NCBI GenBank assembly: GCA_001767525.1
Contig: MELF01000042.1
Location: 13,680-75,552 of the forward strand
DNA: 61,873 nt
Direction: 5' to 3'
Source of the DNA: Acidobacteria bacterium RIFCSPLOWO2_12_FULL_68_19
GTDB lineage: Bacteria; Acidobacteriota; Vicinamibacteria; Vicinamibacterales; UBA2999
This document shows, one piece after another, positions 1-8,915 of the stretch. Position numbers and translations under genes: made by a program. How positions within the stretch are numbered: the stretch's first letter is position 1; every line of letters begins with the position of its first letter. The notes below the pieces were generated by a model. That model had not been told where the DNA came from. It ran no database searches and saw nothing but the letters and a program-made list of their open reading frames with translations.

Positions 1-29
1 AGACGTTCGATGAAGCCGTGGTGGATCAT
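1..29 (-). CDS. RND efflux pump inner-membrane subunit, first codons only (cut by window edge)
   Basis: Only nine codons are visible (MIHHGFIER), beginning at an ATG that overlaps the TGA of the HlyD-like gene in an ATGA junction. A start of the form MI..(I)E. and this position, third in a TolC-adaptor-pump order, are what a CusA/CzcA heavy-metal RND transporter would show. The identity is inferred from operon context, because the diagnostic parts of the protein lie outside the window. Confidence 0.55.
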
Positions 30-1282
30 TCCGCCTGCCCGCGCTCGAGGAACTTCGACTTGATCAGAAAGGTGCCCGCCGTGGCCACCCGCTCGTTGGC
101 CTGGAGCCCGTCGACGACTTCGACGAACCCCTCTCGTTCGGATCCCGGCACGATCGCCCGTCGGCTGAACCGGCCCGGCTGCTGCTCGACGAAGACCACC
201 GTCTGCTGGTCCAGCTTCTGCACGGCCGAGGCGGGCACCAGGACGATGTCCGCTTCGTCGGTGGTCTGCACGCGCACCGCCGCGTACATCTGCGGCTTGA
301 GGGCGCCGTCCCGGTTGTCCACCTCGATGCGGGCGGTCACCCGGCGGGTGTCCGGGTCTACGACGTCGCCGATGGCCACTATTCGCGCAGAAAAGGTCCG
401 TTGCGGATACGCGGGGACGGTCAGCTCCACCGTCCGGCCAACGGCCAGCGCGGGCAGGCGGGTCTCGTCGATTTCCGCCACCGCCCAAAGACGCGATAGA
501 TCGCTGATCACGAAGAGCAGGGTACCGGGAGTGATCCCGGTGCCCTCCGTCACCAGCCGATCGAGCACGACGCCGCCGAGCGGGGCCGTGATGGGAATGG
601 TCTCCCTCGGGTTGTTCAGATCGATGTCCTCGGTCATGATCCCGAGGTGGTCGAGCTCGTCGAGGGCGCGCAGCACCTCGCTCTCGGCGATGACGAGCGT
701 CTGCTCGGCCGCCGCCCGGTCGGTCCGGGCGCGCTCGGCTTCCTGCTGGGAGACCGCTTTGGTCGCCAGCAGGCGAAGGGCGCGTCCTTCGGCGTCGGTG
801 GCGAACGCCAGCTCGGTCGTCGCCCGGCGCCGTTCCGCGAGCGCCCGCCGGTACCCGGCCCACGCCTCGTGAACCAGGTGGCTGTGGATGCTCGCCAGGA
901 GCGCACCCTTCGGGACCCGGGAGCCGACCTGCACGGCCACCTCGGAGACGATGCCCTCGACGATCGAGCCGATGCGGGCGGTGCGGGTCTCGTCCACTCG
1001 CAGCACGGCAGGCGTCTCGAAGTAGCCCGCCCGCCCCTCGGCACGTGCCGCTTCCACCCGGATGCCGCCGGCGCTCATCGCCTCTTCTGTGAGCGTGAGC
1101 GTGTTGTCTGGCGGGACCGCCGCTGTCTCAGGGGGTGGAGCGGCCGTCCCGGAGACGTCCGGCGCCGAGGCGTTGTCGCATCCCCCGAGCCAGAGCACCG
1201 CCGCGAGCGCCGCCAGGAACGAGCGGCCCGGGCGCCGCGTCGGACCCTCGGCGGATCGAATCGTCGTCTGCAAGTCGGTCAT
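26..1282 (-). CDS. HlyD/CusB-type periplasmic adaptor of an RND efflux system
   Basis: This is the membrane-fusion adaptor that links an inner-membrane RND pump to a TolC channel. The 418-aa protein starts at an ATG overlapping the TGA of the TolC-like gene, which indicates translational coupling. It has a lipoprotein signal with a GGC lipobox near residue 35, then the barrel-sandwich and lipoyl-like halves (VAVQVGSRVPKGALLASI; ITAPLGGVVLDRLVTEGTGI) around a helical hairpin rich in Ala/Glu/Arg. Beta-barrel and membrane-proximal domains follow (YPQRTFSARIVAIGDVVDPD). The arrangement matches CusB/CzcB adaptors. No His/Met/Cys-rich metal-binding extension is seen, so the substrate (metal or drug) is open. 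Confidence 0.9.
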   Translation of the reverse strand: MTDLQTTIRSAEGPTRRPGRSFLAALAAVLWLGGCDNASAPDVSGTAAPPPETAAVPPDNTLTLTEEAMSAGGIRVEAARAEGRAGYFETPAVLRVDETRTARIGSIVEGIVSEVAVQVGSRVPKGALLASIHSHLVHEAWAGYRRALAERRRATTELAFATDAEGRALRLLATKAVSQQEAERARTDRAAAEQTLVIAESEVLRALDELDHLGIMTEDIDLNNPRETIPITAPLGGVVLDRLVTEGTGITPGTLLFVISDLSRLWAVAEIDETRLPALAVGRTVELTVPAYPQRTFSARIVAIGDVVDPDTRRVTARIEVDNRDGALKPQMYAAVRVQTTDEADIVLVPASAVQKLDQQTVVFVEQQPGRFSRRAIVPGSEREGFVEVVDGLQANERVATAGTFLIKSKFLERGQAE

Positions 1283-2532
1283 GGGACTGTCGTCTCCCCG
1301 AGGGCCAGTCTGGCGTGGATCGTGGCGAGCGTCGCGTCGAGGCGCAGCTCGAGCGCCTCCCGCGAGGCCTCGCCGTAGACGCGCTCGGCGTCCACGAGCT
1401 GCAGCACGTCGCCCCGCCCCTCGATGAAGGCAGATCGGGCGGCGGTGCGCACGACGGCGGCAGGCGCGACGAGGTCGCCCTCGATCCGCGCCGCCTGCGC
1501 CGAGAGGTCGCGAGCAGCGGCCCATCGGACCTGCGCGTCGGCGAGCGCACGCTGCCGGACCCGCTGCAGATCCAGGCGTGCCGCGCTCACGTCGCCCGCC
1601 GCGTGAGCGATGGCCACGCGATTCCGGTCGAAGAAGGCGATAGGCACAGTCACCGCCGCGACGGCGGTGTCGAAGCCGCTCGTCCGCTTGTACCCGGCGG
1701 TGACCGTCACGTCCGGAACCCCGCGCGCCCGCTCGAGCGCGGCCAGCGTTTCGGCCCGCTCGAGGCGAGCGACCGCCGTGCGGACGTCGGCGCGATTGAG
1801 GATGTCGGCTTCGACGAGCGCCACCCGGGTCAGGGCCGACTCGGGCACCCGCGGCGCCACCAGCTGTTCTGATCGCAGCTCGTCGCCGACCGTCGCCGAC
1901 AGGAGCACCAGGGCGGACTGCAGGGCAATCGACGCCCGTGTGGCCTGGCTCGCCAGCCGGGTGTGCTCGGTTTCGAACTTGCGAAGATCCGCCTCCGCGG
2001 AGAGCCCTTCACGGACGCGCTGCGCCAGGATGTCGACGAGTTCGCCGACGCCCTGGCGCTGCTCGAGCAGCGTCGCCATGACGTCCCGCGCGCGCAGCGC
2101 GTCGATGTAGGTTTCGACGACATCGGCGGTCACCGCCCACTCGGCCGTCGCCACGTCGACCGAGGCGAGGCTTCCGGCGGCAGCGGCGTCAGCGAGCCGC
2201 GCGCCGCGCTTGCCTCCCAGCTCGATCGGCTGGCTCACCGTGGCGAACACGTCGCGGGGCAGCCGCGTCGTCGACACCGGCCCGAAGTTCTCCCCGCGCA
2301 ATTCGAAGAGCGGATTGGGGGTTCGCGGCACCACGGCGCGCGCCAGCGATGCGGCGCGCTCCCGCTCCCGCGCCCCTTCGACGAGGGGCGAGCGCATGCG
2401 CGCGCGGCCTATCGCATCCTGAAGCGTGACGACCGACGGCGCCGGCGTCTGTGGAAGGGAACCGCCGGTTTCGGAGAAATGCGGGTGGACACCGCCGGCG
2501 ATCGACGCGGCCATCGCCATGACCAGTAGCAT
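1279..2532 (-). CDS. TolC/CzcC-type outer-membrane efflux protein
   Basis: The 417-aa product has a short hydrophobic signal at residues 1-15. It then has two repeated alpha-helical OEP halves typical of TolC, CusC and CzcC: the first around TLQDAIGRARMRSPLV and the second around ALTRVALVEADILNRADVRT. The motif QPIELGGKRGARLADA (about residue 90) is characteristic of the CzcC/CusC group. It is the first visible gene of the minus-strand operon and its TGA overlaps the adaptor start. It would form the outer-membrane duct of the tripartite pump. Pump specificity cannot be read from this subunit. Confidence 0.88.
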   Translation of the reverse strand: MLLVMAMAASIAGGVHPHFSETGGSLPQTPAPSVVTLQDAIGRARMRSPLVEGARERERAASLARAVVPRTPNPLFELRGENFGPVSTTRLPRDVFATVSQPIELGGKRGARLADAAAAGSLASVDVATAEWAVTADVVETYIDALRARDVMATLLEQRQGVGELVDILAQRVREGLSAEADLRKFETEHTRLASQATRASIALQSALVLLSATVGDELRSEQLVAPRVPESALTRVALVEADILNRADVRTAVARLERAETLAALERARGVPDVTVTAGYKRTSGFDTAVAAVTVPIAFFDRNRVAIAHAAGDVSAARLDLQRVRQRALADAQVRWAAARDLSAQAARIEGDLVAPAAVVRTAARSAFIEGRGDVLQLVDAERVYGEASREALELRLDATLATIHARLALGETTVP

Positions 2533-2600
2533 GACGACAACCTACCAGACGGACGTAAGAGGTCGATGAGTCGAGCTCTTAGACTGGCCTTATCGCCGGC

Positions 2601-2651
2601 ACGTCGCGTCCGGTGTCAGCCGGACCCACGTGCCCACGCCGGACGCGACGT
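2601..2651 (-). terminator. 13-bp perfect inverted repeat downstream of the 2672-3643 gene
   Basis: Arms at 2601-2613 and 2639-2651 (ACGTCGCGTCCGG and its exact complement) enclose a 25-nt loop. The structure lies about 20 bp past the stop of the minus-strand gene. No U-tract follows it on the minus strand, so factor-independent termination is not assured. It could also act as an mRNA 3' end stabiliser. Confidence 0.4.
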
Positions 2652-2671
2652 CACTCATCCTGACCGGCGGG

Positions 2672-3643
2672 TCACTTCGGCGGCGTCACCCCGCTGAACC
2701 ACTTGAAGCCGAGCGAGCGGGTCACTTCGATGGTGTGAGCGTTTCCCTCGTAGCACCCGGTTTCCCAGAACTCCTTCGCATACCGCTGGTCTTCCACCGC
2801 GGTCGGGTCCGACACGGCGGTGACGCCGCGAGGCCCTCTCCCAGTTCCGGCCCGTCGTCTCGGGAAGTTCATCTTCCACGGCCGCGTATAGATCGTCGGA
2901 TCCTCGACCGTCACCTCGTAGTCCATCGTATTCGCATCGGCCAGCCGCCAGCGTTCGATCATGCGCGTATTCTCGCTGTAGAACTGCCCGGTGCTGTCGA
3001 ACCATCCCTTGCCGTTGAGACTGGTCACCTCGACGACCAGGGTGTTGCCTTCCCAGCGGCCGCGCGAAGTGCCCAACCAGAACTTCGCATTCTGGCTGAT
3101 GGCCGAACGTCCATCGGTCGGGATGACTCGATAGGCCTCGTTGCTCAGCATGACCACGTAGCCGGGTTTCTGCACGATCTCATGCGCATCGAACGAGAAC
3201 ACCGGCATGTAGTCGAGGCAAAAGGATCCCGGCGAGACGTGGAGGCGTTCGCCCGTCTCGCCCGGCCATCCCCGCGCCAGGCTCCTCAGAATCTCCATCC
3301 GTTTGGCCAGCGCCCACGGGGTGTAGGGAATCTTGCCGTCCGGCGGGTCCGAGACGAAGCTCTCCTGGGCCGGTGTCGTATCGTCGAGGTATTCGTGGTC
3401 TTCGAGATAGCTGTTGTTGTCGCCGCCTGCGCCGTCCCAGATCCCCTGGAGATCGGGCTCCCCGCCGGGAGTGCGCGGCGGCGTATACGGCGGAAGCTTC
3501 GCCTTTTCGGCGAGCCACGTCTTTGCCATCGGAAGCTTCGGGCCCTTGGGCCAGACGGTTTGCCCGGCCGCGACCGGCACGAGCAGCACGACCAGGAGCG
3601 CGATCGCCAAGAGGGATTCGATCGCAGCGACTCGACGGCTCAC
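2672..3643 (-). CDS. Secreted PDLQGIW/RGRWEGNTLVV-family protein, copy 1
   Basis: Function unknown. I place the start at GTG 3643, with an AGGTG ribosome site just upstream. This gives 323 aa with a clear signal peptide (a Leu/Val/Ala-rich stretch at residues 10-26 ending AAG), so the protein is exported. Key signatures are PDLQGIW at 63-69 and SRGRWEGNTLVVEV at about 193-206, followed by a beta-rich C-terminus (ERWRLADANTMDYEVTVEDP; TRPWKMNFP). Two other copies occur at 3672-4472 and 7909-8895. The upstream paralogue ends 28 bp before this start, so the two probably share a transcript. A longer reading frame to 3742 exists but would run into the neighbour. Confidence 0.85.
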   Translation of the reverse strand: MSRRVAAIESLLAIALLVVLLVPVAAGQTVWPKGPKLPMAKTWLAEKAKLPPYTPPRTPGGEPDLQGIWDGAGGDNNSYLEDHEYLDDTTPAQESFVSDPPDGKIPYTPWALAKRMEILRSLARGWPGETGERLHVSPGSFCLDYMPVFSFDAHEIVQKPGYVVMLSNEAYRVIPTDGRSAISQNAKFWLGTSRGRWEGNTLVVEVTSLNGKGWFDSTGQFYSENTRMIERWRLADANTMDYEVTVEDPTIYTRPWKMNFPRRRAGTGRGPRGVTAVSDPTAVEDQRYAKEFWETGCYEGNAHTIEVTRSLGFKWFSGVTPPK

Positions 3644-3671
3644 GCGACACCTCGCTTTCTCATATACCCGC

Positions 3672-4472
3672 TCACCGCTTCTCGAAGAACGTCGACGCGG
3701 GATTGGTCCATTCCTGCTCGAGCAGGTACGCATTGCACTCATATTCGAAGAGCTCGGCGTTCCTCTCCTGGCGCCGGTAGAGCGGCATGCTGATCTTCCA
3801 CGGCCGCGTGAACACCTTCGGATCCTCGATCGTGGCCTCGTAGAGCAGGTGATCCGGGCCGGTCGGCGTGTAGCGCTCGACGACGTGGAGGGCGCTGCTA
3901 TGGAAGTTCCCGGCCCGATCGAACCAGGTGCGGTCGGTGAAGTGGATCACGTCCACCACGAGGGTGTTCCCCTCCCACCTGCCGCGCGAATCCCCCATCC
4001 ACCATTCGATCTGTCCTCGAGGATGCGGATTGCCGTTCATGTAGACGTACCGAACGGTATGCAGGTACTCGTAGAGGATCGAGACCTTGTCGGCCTGCTG
4101 CACGATCTGGAACGGATAGGGCATGTACGTGATCCGGGGCACTCCCGGGTGGAAACACTTCGTCTCCGGATCGAGCGACGCACGTTTCTCGAAGTTCTCC
4201 TTCTTCCGTGCGAGCGCCGCGGGCTGGTACGGGATGGCGCCGCCCTCCACCACACTCCGACCGGCGGGCACGCCGAGCCGCGCGCCGTGATCCTCGAGGT
4301 CCCACGCAGCCGTGTTGAGCACCTGCCATACACCCTGCAGGTCCGGCTGTCCGTCCGCCGTGCGCGGCGGCACGTAGGGTGCGGCCGGCGAGGTCTGTCC
4401 CACGACCGACGCCGGCGCGAGCATGCAGAGCGCCGCCACGCCGACAGTCAACGCCGCGAATCCACGCCTCAC
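3672..4472 (-). CDS. Secreted PDLQGVW/RGRWEGNTLVV-family protein, copy 2
   Basis: This is a 266-aa exported protein with a signal peptide at residues 1-25 (MRRGFAALTVGVAAL, ending VVGQ). The family landmarks are PPRTADGQPDLQGVW (36-49), a DSRGRWEGNTLVVDV block (161-175), ERYTPTGPDHLLYEATIEDP and FTRPWKISMPLYRR. The two Trp-rich signatures are almost identical to those in the other two copies, while the rest has diverged. No catalytic motif is recognised. It is the first gene of a likely two-gene unit with copy 1. The 177-bp upstream gap to the convergent end of the membrane-protein gene must hold its promoter. Confidence 0.87.
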   Translation of the reverse strand: MRRGFAALTVGVAALCMLAPASVVGQTSPAAPYVPPRTADGQPDLQGVWQVLNTAAWDLEDHGARLGVPAGRSVVEGGAIPYQPAALARKKENFEKRASLDPETKCFHPGVPRITYMPYPFQIVQQADKVSILYEYLHTVRYVYMNGNPHPRGQIEWWMGDSRGRWEGNTLVVDVIHFTDRTWFDRAGNFHSSALHVVERYTPTGPDHLLYEATIEDPKVFTRPWKISMPLYRRQERNAELFEYECNAYLLEQEWTNPASTFFEKR

Positions 4473-4649
4473 GGGAGAACCTCCTTCGCCGCGACGGCGG
4501 CAAGTTGTCCGTAACCATAGGGACAGGTCTGCGGGATGTCAAGCCGTGTGACGGACGGTTGTTCACGGGCGACTTCAACGGCGCGGAATATTGCGCATCC
4601 GGCGACCTGGCTCACGGAGCCGGCCGGCGGTCGTGCGGCGGCTGACCGA

Positions 4650-6401
4650 CTACACGAACACGCTCCTCGTCGATGCAGCGAGCCTCGCACGAACCGAGCG
4701 CCAGCGGCTCCTGGTCGCCAAGGAGGCGAAGACCAGGGCGCCCAGCGCCAGCATCACCCCCAGCGTGAATCGCGTGCTCCGGTACGCCACCGAGAGGCGC
4801 TGCGGTCCGGGCGGGATCTCGACGGCGAGCAGGCCTCCGTAATCGAACGTCCGACCCCGGCCCGCCACGACCTGCCACGACCGGTCGAAATTCGCGTTGA
4901 TGACCAGCGTATTCGGACCATCCGAGGACGTCTCATAGGTCAGGCGATGGGGCGACCACTCGACTCGACTCACGCGGCCGCCCGCGAGCAGGTACTGCTC
5001 GCCGCGATAGCCAGGCTCGTTGATCCCGATGGGCGCAACCGTGGGCTGCAACGGTTCGTAACAGTTGAGCGCGCCCATGTTTGCACGGGCGATCGCGTAG
5101 GTGCGTCGGTTGTCCTCGTCGTCGAGTTGAACGAAGCTCTCCGACCGCTGGAGCGACGTGCCCGACGTCGCAAAGACGTTCTGGAGATGAGGGGGGCCCA
5201 TGAGCGCCAGGTCGGCGGCGGCCGTCAGGAGCAACGCAACGGCCGCGGCGCGACGGCGCCCCCGGTCCTCCCTCGCCAGTCGATCGACGCCGAAGCCCGC
5301 GAGCATGCCCACGGCCAGGACGCTCAGCACGAGGAAGCGCGAGGGCGCACGAAGGGAGGCGAACAGCGGCAGTCGATGCAGCAGCGCCCACGGCGAGGAC
5401 TCGCCGCCGAGCGCCCCGCCGAACGACAGCACGAGACCGAGGCCGAAGAGGATGAGCCAGGGAGCGGTGCGGCGCTTCAACGTCCACGCCGAGGCGCCGT
5501 ACATCGCCAGGAGCAGGAAGATCGGTCCAACGTACGCGCCGTACTCGTGGAACCCGTAGTCGTATCCGGGGGGAACCGACGTCCCCCGGCCGACCAGTGC
5601 CTGCACGAGCACGTCGAGCGAGGTGTGCTCCCGCGCCGCGGTCAGTCGGGGGTTGCGGGCCAGGAGGGGCAGGACGAGGAGGAGCTTCGGCGCGGCCAGG
5701 CATGCCGCCATCGCGCCGGTCGCACCCAGATGCGCCAGCGGGCGTGCCGACCGGCCGGCGAGGCTGCCGTAGAGTGCGAGCACGCCCAGCGCCAATCCCG
5801 TGTAGGTCGCCGGGTACACCCCGCCTTCGCCGATCGCCAGGGCGAGTCCGGCACCGGCGAGCAGCGGCCGGTTCGACGAGGCGGCAGCCAGAATCCACGG
5901 CATGTAGGCGAACGGCAGCCACGTCAGATGGCCTTCCGCCAGATGCAGGTAGTGATAGGAGGAACCGGCAAACGCCGTCGCCGGCGCGAGCGCGGCGAGC
6001 CGTGACAGGCCGCAGGTGCGTCCCAGGAGAAACGCGCCCAACCAGGCGAGGGCGATGTGCGCGATGATTTCCAGTTCGAGGCCGAGCTCGGGGCCGCCCC
6101 ACAGGTGAAGGACGAAGAAGGGCGTCAGCCACCGCGACTGCGGATTGCCGAGCATCGGCATGCCGCCGCACAGAAACGGATTCCACAGCGGGATCTGGGC
6201 GTACTGCGTGACGGTCGCGAACGGCACCCAGTGGAAGGCCAGGTGCTGGTCCCAGTCGCGCTGAACGCCGACCTCTCCGAGCGATCCAAAGAGCGGCCAG
6301 CAGAACACCGCGGCAAATGCCAGCGACGCGGCCGTGAGCGCGGCCAGGCGTCTCAGGCGCCCGTCGCCGGGGGCAGGGCGATCAGGAGGCGCGGCGGTCA
6401 A
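4650..6401 (-). CDS. Polytopic membrane protein, YfhO / GT-C glycosyltransferase-like
   Basis: The protein is about 583 aa with roughly 11-13 hydrophobic segments, followed by a soluble C-terminal domain (about residues 400-560) and a last membrane helix. An early acidic pair in the first periplasmic loop (QRDWDQHLAFHW) and the loop IPLWNPFLCGGMPMLGNPQ resemble YfhO and other GT-C lipid-linked glycosyltransferases. The C-terminal VINANFDRSWQV stretch is also typical of YfhO proteins. A role in adding a sugar to a lipid or cell-wall polymer is inferred. The start is uncertain: no in-frame ATG lies near the first helix. I chose TTG 6401 because it overlaps the stop of a 19-codon leader ORF. Confidence 0.7.
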   Translation of the reverse strand: MTAAPPDRPAPGDGRLRRLAALTAASLAFAAVFCWPLFGSLGEVGVQRDWDQHLAFHWVPFATVTQYAQIPLWNPFLCGGMPMLGNPQSRWLTPFFVLHLWGGPELGLELEIIAHIALAWLGAFLLGRTCGLSRLAALAPATAFAGSSYHYLHLAEGHLTWLPFAYMPWILAAASSNRPLLAGAGLALAIGEGGVYPATYTGLALGVLALYGSLAGRSARPLAHLGATGAMAACLAAPKLLLVLPLLARNPRLTAAREHTSLDVLVQALVGRGTSVPPGYDYGFHEYGAYVGPIFLLLAMYGASAWTLKRRTAPWLILFGLGLVLSFGGALGGESSPWALLHRLPLFASLRAPSRFLVLSVLAVGMLAGFGVDRLAREDRGRRRAAAVALLLTAAADLALMGPPHLQNVFATSGTSLQRSESFVQLDDEDNRRTYAIARANMGALNCYEPLQPTVAPIGINEPGYRGEQYLLAGGRVSRVEWSPHRLTYETSSDGPNTLVINANFDRSWQVVAGRGRTFDYGGLLAVEIPPGPQRLSVAYRSTRFTLGVMLALGALVFASLATRSRWRSVRARLAASTRSVFV

Positions 6402-6457
6402 TGGCGAGGTCGAGCCTGGCGGTGTTCGATCTCGAGCGTCTTCAACGCGGCACTCAT
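6398..6457 (-). CDS. 19-codon leader ORF overlapping the start of the YfhO-like gene
   Basis: It begins at ATG 6457 behind a good GGAGA ribosome site and encodes MSAALKTLEIEHRQARPRH. Its TGA (6400-6398) overlaps the TTG proposed as the start of the membrane-protein gene. The arrangement would let ribosomes terminate and re-initiate on a poor start codon. The peptide matches no family I know. It could instead be the true N-terminus if a frameshift is present. Confidence 0.35.
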   Translation of the reverse strand: MSAALKTLEIEHRQARPRH

Positions 6458-6616
6458 CGTCTCCGGCCCTCCGCGGCGGATCATCGCACGGCTGTTGCGG
6501 AGCGGCGCGAAGAATCAAGACGGGGCCGGCGCGCGGCCCCGCCTGGCGCGTCCGCTGGACATCGGCTTGACAGTGCCCCCCCGAGGCACTACGCTCGCCC
6601 CGACCTGTCCGACCCG

Positions 6617-7894
6617 ATGCGCATCGCACCACTGCTGGCGATTCTGGGCGTTCTCGCCTCTTCGACTGCGCTGGCGGCGACCACCGCCATCAAGCTCGGC
6701 AAGCTGGTGGACGGACAAGGCAAGGTCATCAGCAACGCCGTCGTCATCGTCGAAGACGACCGCGTCGCGCGGGTCGCCACGGGCAATCCGCCGCTGCCGA
6801 GCGGCACCGAGGTGATCGACCTCTCCAGGTATACCGGCATTCCGGGACTGATCGACGCCCACACCCACATCACGTACTTCTGGGATGGGGTGACCACGCC
6901 TCGCAGCGAGCCGCCGCGTCACCCCGCCGTCGTCGCCTCTTTCGCGCAGGAGAACGCCCGCAAGGCGCTCGAGGCCGGCGTGACGACGATCCGCGATCTC
7001 AACGCGGCGAGCGGCGTGGACCTGGCGATGCGCGACCTCGTCAACATGGGAAGGATCGTGGGGCCGCGGATGTTCGTGTCCGGCACGGCGCTCCGGATTA
7101 CGCGCAGCACCGCGCCGCCCGCGCCGATCGGGTTGATGGTCGACGGGGTGGACGCGGTCATCCGCGGCGTGCGCCAGGTCATCGCGTCCGGGGCCGACTG
7201 GGTGAAGATGCACGGATCGACCGGCGGCTTCGACGACGTGACCCAGTTCCAGACGTTCACCTTCGAGGAGATGAAGGCGGCGGTCGACGCCACGCACGCC
7301 CTCGGCAGGAAGATCGCGGTTCACTCCTACGGACCGGCGGGCGCCCGGGACGGCGTTCGCGCCGGCGCCGATTCGCTCGAACACGGGGCGGACATCGACG
7401 ACGAGACGCTCGCGCAAATGGCCAGGCGGCGGATCTACTACATCCCGACGATCGACCACAACCAGTACTACATAGAGAACGCCGACAGCGTCTACCACTT
7501 CCCGCCCGGCGCGAAAGAACGCCTGCGCGATTACATCCAGCGCAACGTCGACACGGCACGAAAGGCGCTTCGCGCGGGGGTCCGCATCGTCATGGGCTCC
7601 GACGCGGTCTACAACGGCTGGGGCCTCAACGCGCGTGAGCTCGAATGGTTCGTGAAGATCGGCATGACGCCCGAGCAGGCGCTGAAGGCGGCCACGACCG
7701 AGGCGGCCGCGCTGCTCGGGATGGAGAAGAATCTCGGGGCCGTCGCGCCAGGATTCCTTGCCGACATCGTCGCCGTGGAAGGCGACCCGCTCGCCGACAT
7801 CACCGCCGTCTCGAGGCCGGAGCACGTCCGCTGGGTGATGAAGGCGGGGCGGGTCGTGGTCGACAAGACAACGAGAACGGACGGGACGAACTGA
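6617..7894 (+). CDS. Exported metal-dependent amidohydrolase (imidazolonepropionase/prolidase-like)
   Basis: The 425-aa protein has a signal peptide at residues 1-20 (MRIAPLLAILGVLASSTALA). It then has an amidohydrolase-superfamily TIM barrel: the metal-binding HxH in DAHTHITY (82, 84), the lysine of WVKMHGSTGG, His residues in AVHSYGP and SLEHGADID, and the catalytic Asp of MGSDAVYN. The C-terminal strand region (GAVAPGFLADIVAVEGDPL) closes the composite beta-domain. It belongs to the group of secreted dipeptidase or imidazolone-hydrolase-like enzymes; the substrate cannot be named. The gene sits 14 bp before a PDLQGFW-family gene, probably as one transcript. Confidence 0.88.
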   Translation: MRIAPLLAILGVLASSTALAATTAIKLGKLVDGQGKVISNAVVIVEDDRVARVATGNPPLPSGTEVIDLSRYTGIPGLIDAHTHITYFWDGVTTPRSEPPRHPAVVASFAQENARKALEAGVTTIRDLNAASGVDLAMRDLVNMGRIVGPRMFVSGTALRITRSTAPPAPIGLMVDGVDAVIRGVRQVIASGADWVKMHGSTGGFDDVTQFQTFTFEEMKAAVDATHALGRKIAVHSYGPAGARDGVRAGADSLEHGADIDDETLAQMARRRIYYIPTIDHNQYYIENADSVYHFPPGAKERLRDYIQRNVDTARKALRAGVRIVMGSDAVYNGWGLNARELEWFVKIGMTPEQALKAATTEAAALLGMEKNLGAVAPGFLADIVAVEGDPLADITAVSRPEHVRWVMKAGRVVVDKTTRTDGTN

Positions 7895-7908
7895 AGGAGG
7901 TGGCTCGC

Positions 7909-8895
7909 ATGGGCCGTCGATTGCTCGCTTCATTCGTAGTCATGCTGGTTGCCGCGCCCTCCCTGTCCCTTGCCGGGCAGGCCACCGGGTGGAGGCCGCC
8001 GCGCACTCCCGACGGACAGCCGGATCTGCAGGGCTTCTGGACCAACGCCACCTACACACCACTCGAGAGGCCGAAGGACGTCACCAAGGCGTTCTACACG
8101 AAAGAAGAAGCCGCCGAACTCGAGAAGCGACTCGCCGCCGCGGACGCGGCGCAGACCGAGCCGGGCACGATCGAGGACGTGCACTATGACTTCACGCAGT
8201 TCGGCCTCGATACGCATCAGGCGCCGTACGCGTCGAATCAGCGCACGTCGATGATTGTCGACCCACCCGACGGCCGGCTCCCGCCGATGAGCGAGCCAGG
8301 ACGCCGGCGTGCGGCCGAGCGCGCCGAGCAGGAGAAGCGGGTCGGCCGATGGGACTCGGCGCAGACCAACCAGCTCGACGACCGCTGCATGATCTTCGCC
8401 GGCGCGGGACCGCCGATGCTGCCGCAGAGCTACAACAGCAACTACCAGATCGTGCAGGCATCGGGATACGTGATGATCCTGTTCGAGATGGCGCACGACG
8501 TGCGGATCATCCCGCTCGACGGACGCCCCCATCTGCCGCCGGAGATCCGGCAGTGGATCGGCGACTCCCGCGGACGATGGGAAGGCGACACGCTCGTCGT
8601 CGAGACGACGAACCTCAACGGCAGGAATCCGCTGAACGGGTCGAGCGAGCACATGCGCGTGACCGAGCGGTTCACCCGCGTCGACGCCGACACGATCCGG
8701 TATCAGTTCACCATCGAGGACCCGTCGACCTGGACGAGGCCCTGGTCCGCGGAGCTGCCCATGCGCAAGGCCACGGGGCCGCTCTTCGAGCATGCCTGCC
8801 ACGAAGGGAACTACGGCCTCTACAACACGCTGGCGGGAGCCCGTCTCGCCGAGAAGAAGGCCGCCGAAGAAGCCGCCAGGAAGGGATCGAAGTAG
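7909..8895 (+). CDS. Secreted PDLQGFW/RGRWEGDTLVV-family protein, copy 3
   Basis: The 328-aa protein starts at ATG 7909 behind a strong AAGGAGG (7894-7900). A signal peptide covers residues 1-24. Landmarks are RTPDGQPDLQGFW (32-44), IGDSRGRWEGDTLVVETTNL, RYQFTIEDPSTWTRPWS and an Ala/Lys/Glu-rich C-terminal tail. Function is unknown and it is paralogous to the two minus-strand genes at 2.7-4.5 kb. Its last 20 nucleotides are repeated exactly at 12201-12220. This suggests that its 3' end was the insertion point of the integron block that follows. Confidence 0.87.
   Translation: MGRRLLASFVVMLVAAPSLSLAGQATGWRPPRTPDGQPDLQGFWTNATYTPLERPKDVTKAFYTKEEAAELEKRLAAADAAQTEPGTIEDVHYDFTQFGLDTHQAPYASNQRTSMIVDPPDGRLPPMSEPGRRRAAERAEQEKRVGRWDSAQTNQLDDRCMIFAGAGPPMLPQSYNSNYQIVQASGYVMILFEMAHDVRIIPLDGRPHLPPEIRQWIGDSRGRWEGDTLVVETTNLNGRNPLNGSSEHMRVTERFTRVDADTIRYQFTIEDPSTWTRPWSAELPMRKATGPLFEHACHEGNYGLYNTLAGARLAEKKAAEEAARKGSK
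8876..8895 (+). repeat. Left copy of a 20-bp direct repeat flanking the integron block
   Basis: The 20 bases at the very 3' end of the PDLQGFW-family gene, including its TAG stop, recur without mismatch at 12201-12220 in the same orientation. Bases outside the repeat differ on both sides. It looks like a junction duplication, as seen for elements that integrate at gene ends. Confidence 0.75.
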
Positions 8896-8915
8896 ACCCC
8901 ACGCTTCTTGCGAAT

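Noticed and set aside
7645-7908. Longer N-terminal extension of the PDLQGFW-family gene
   Set aside because: It lies within the amidohydrolase coding sequence. The internal ATG at 7909 has an ideal ribosome site and starts a signal peptide.
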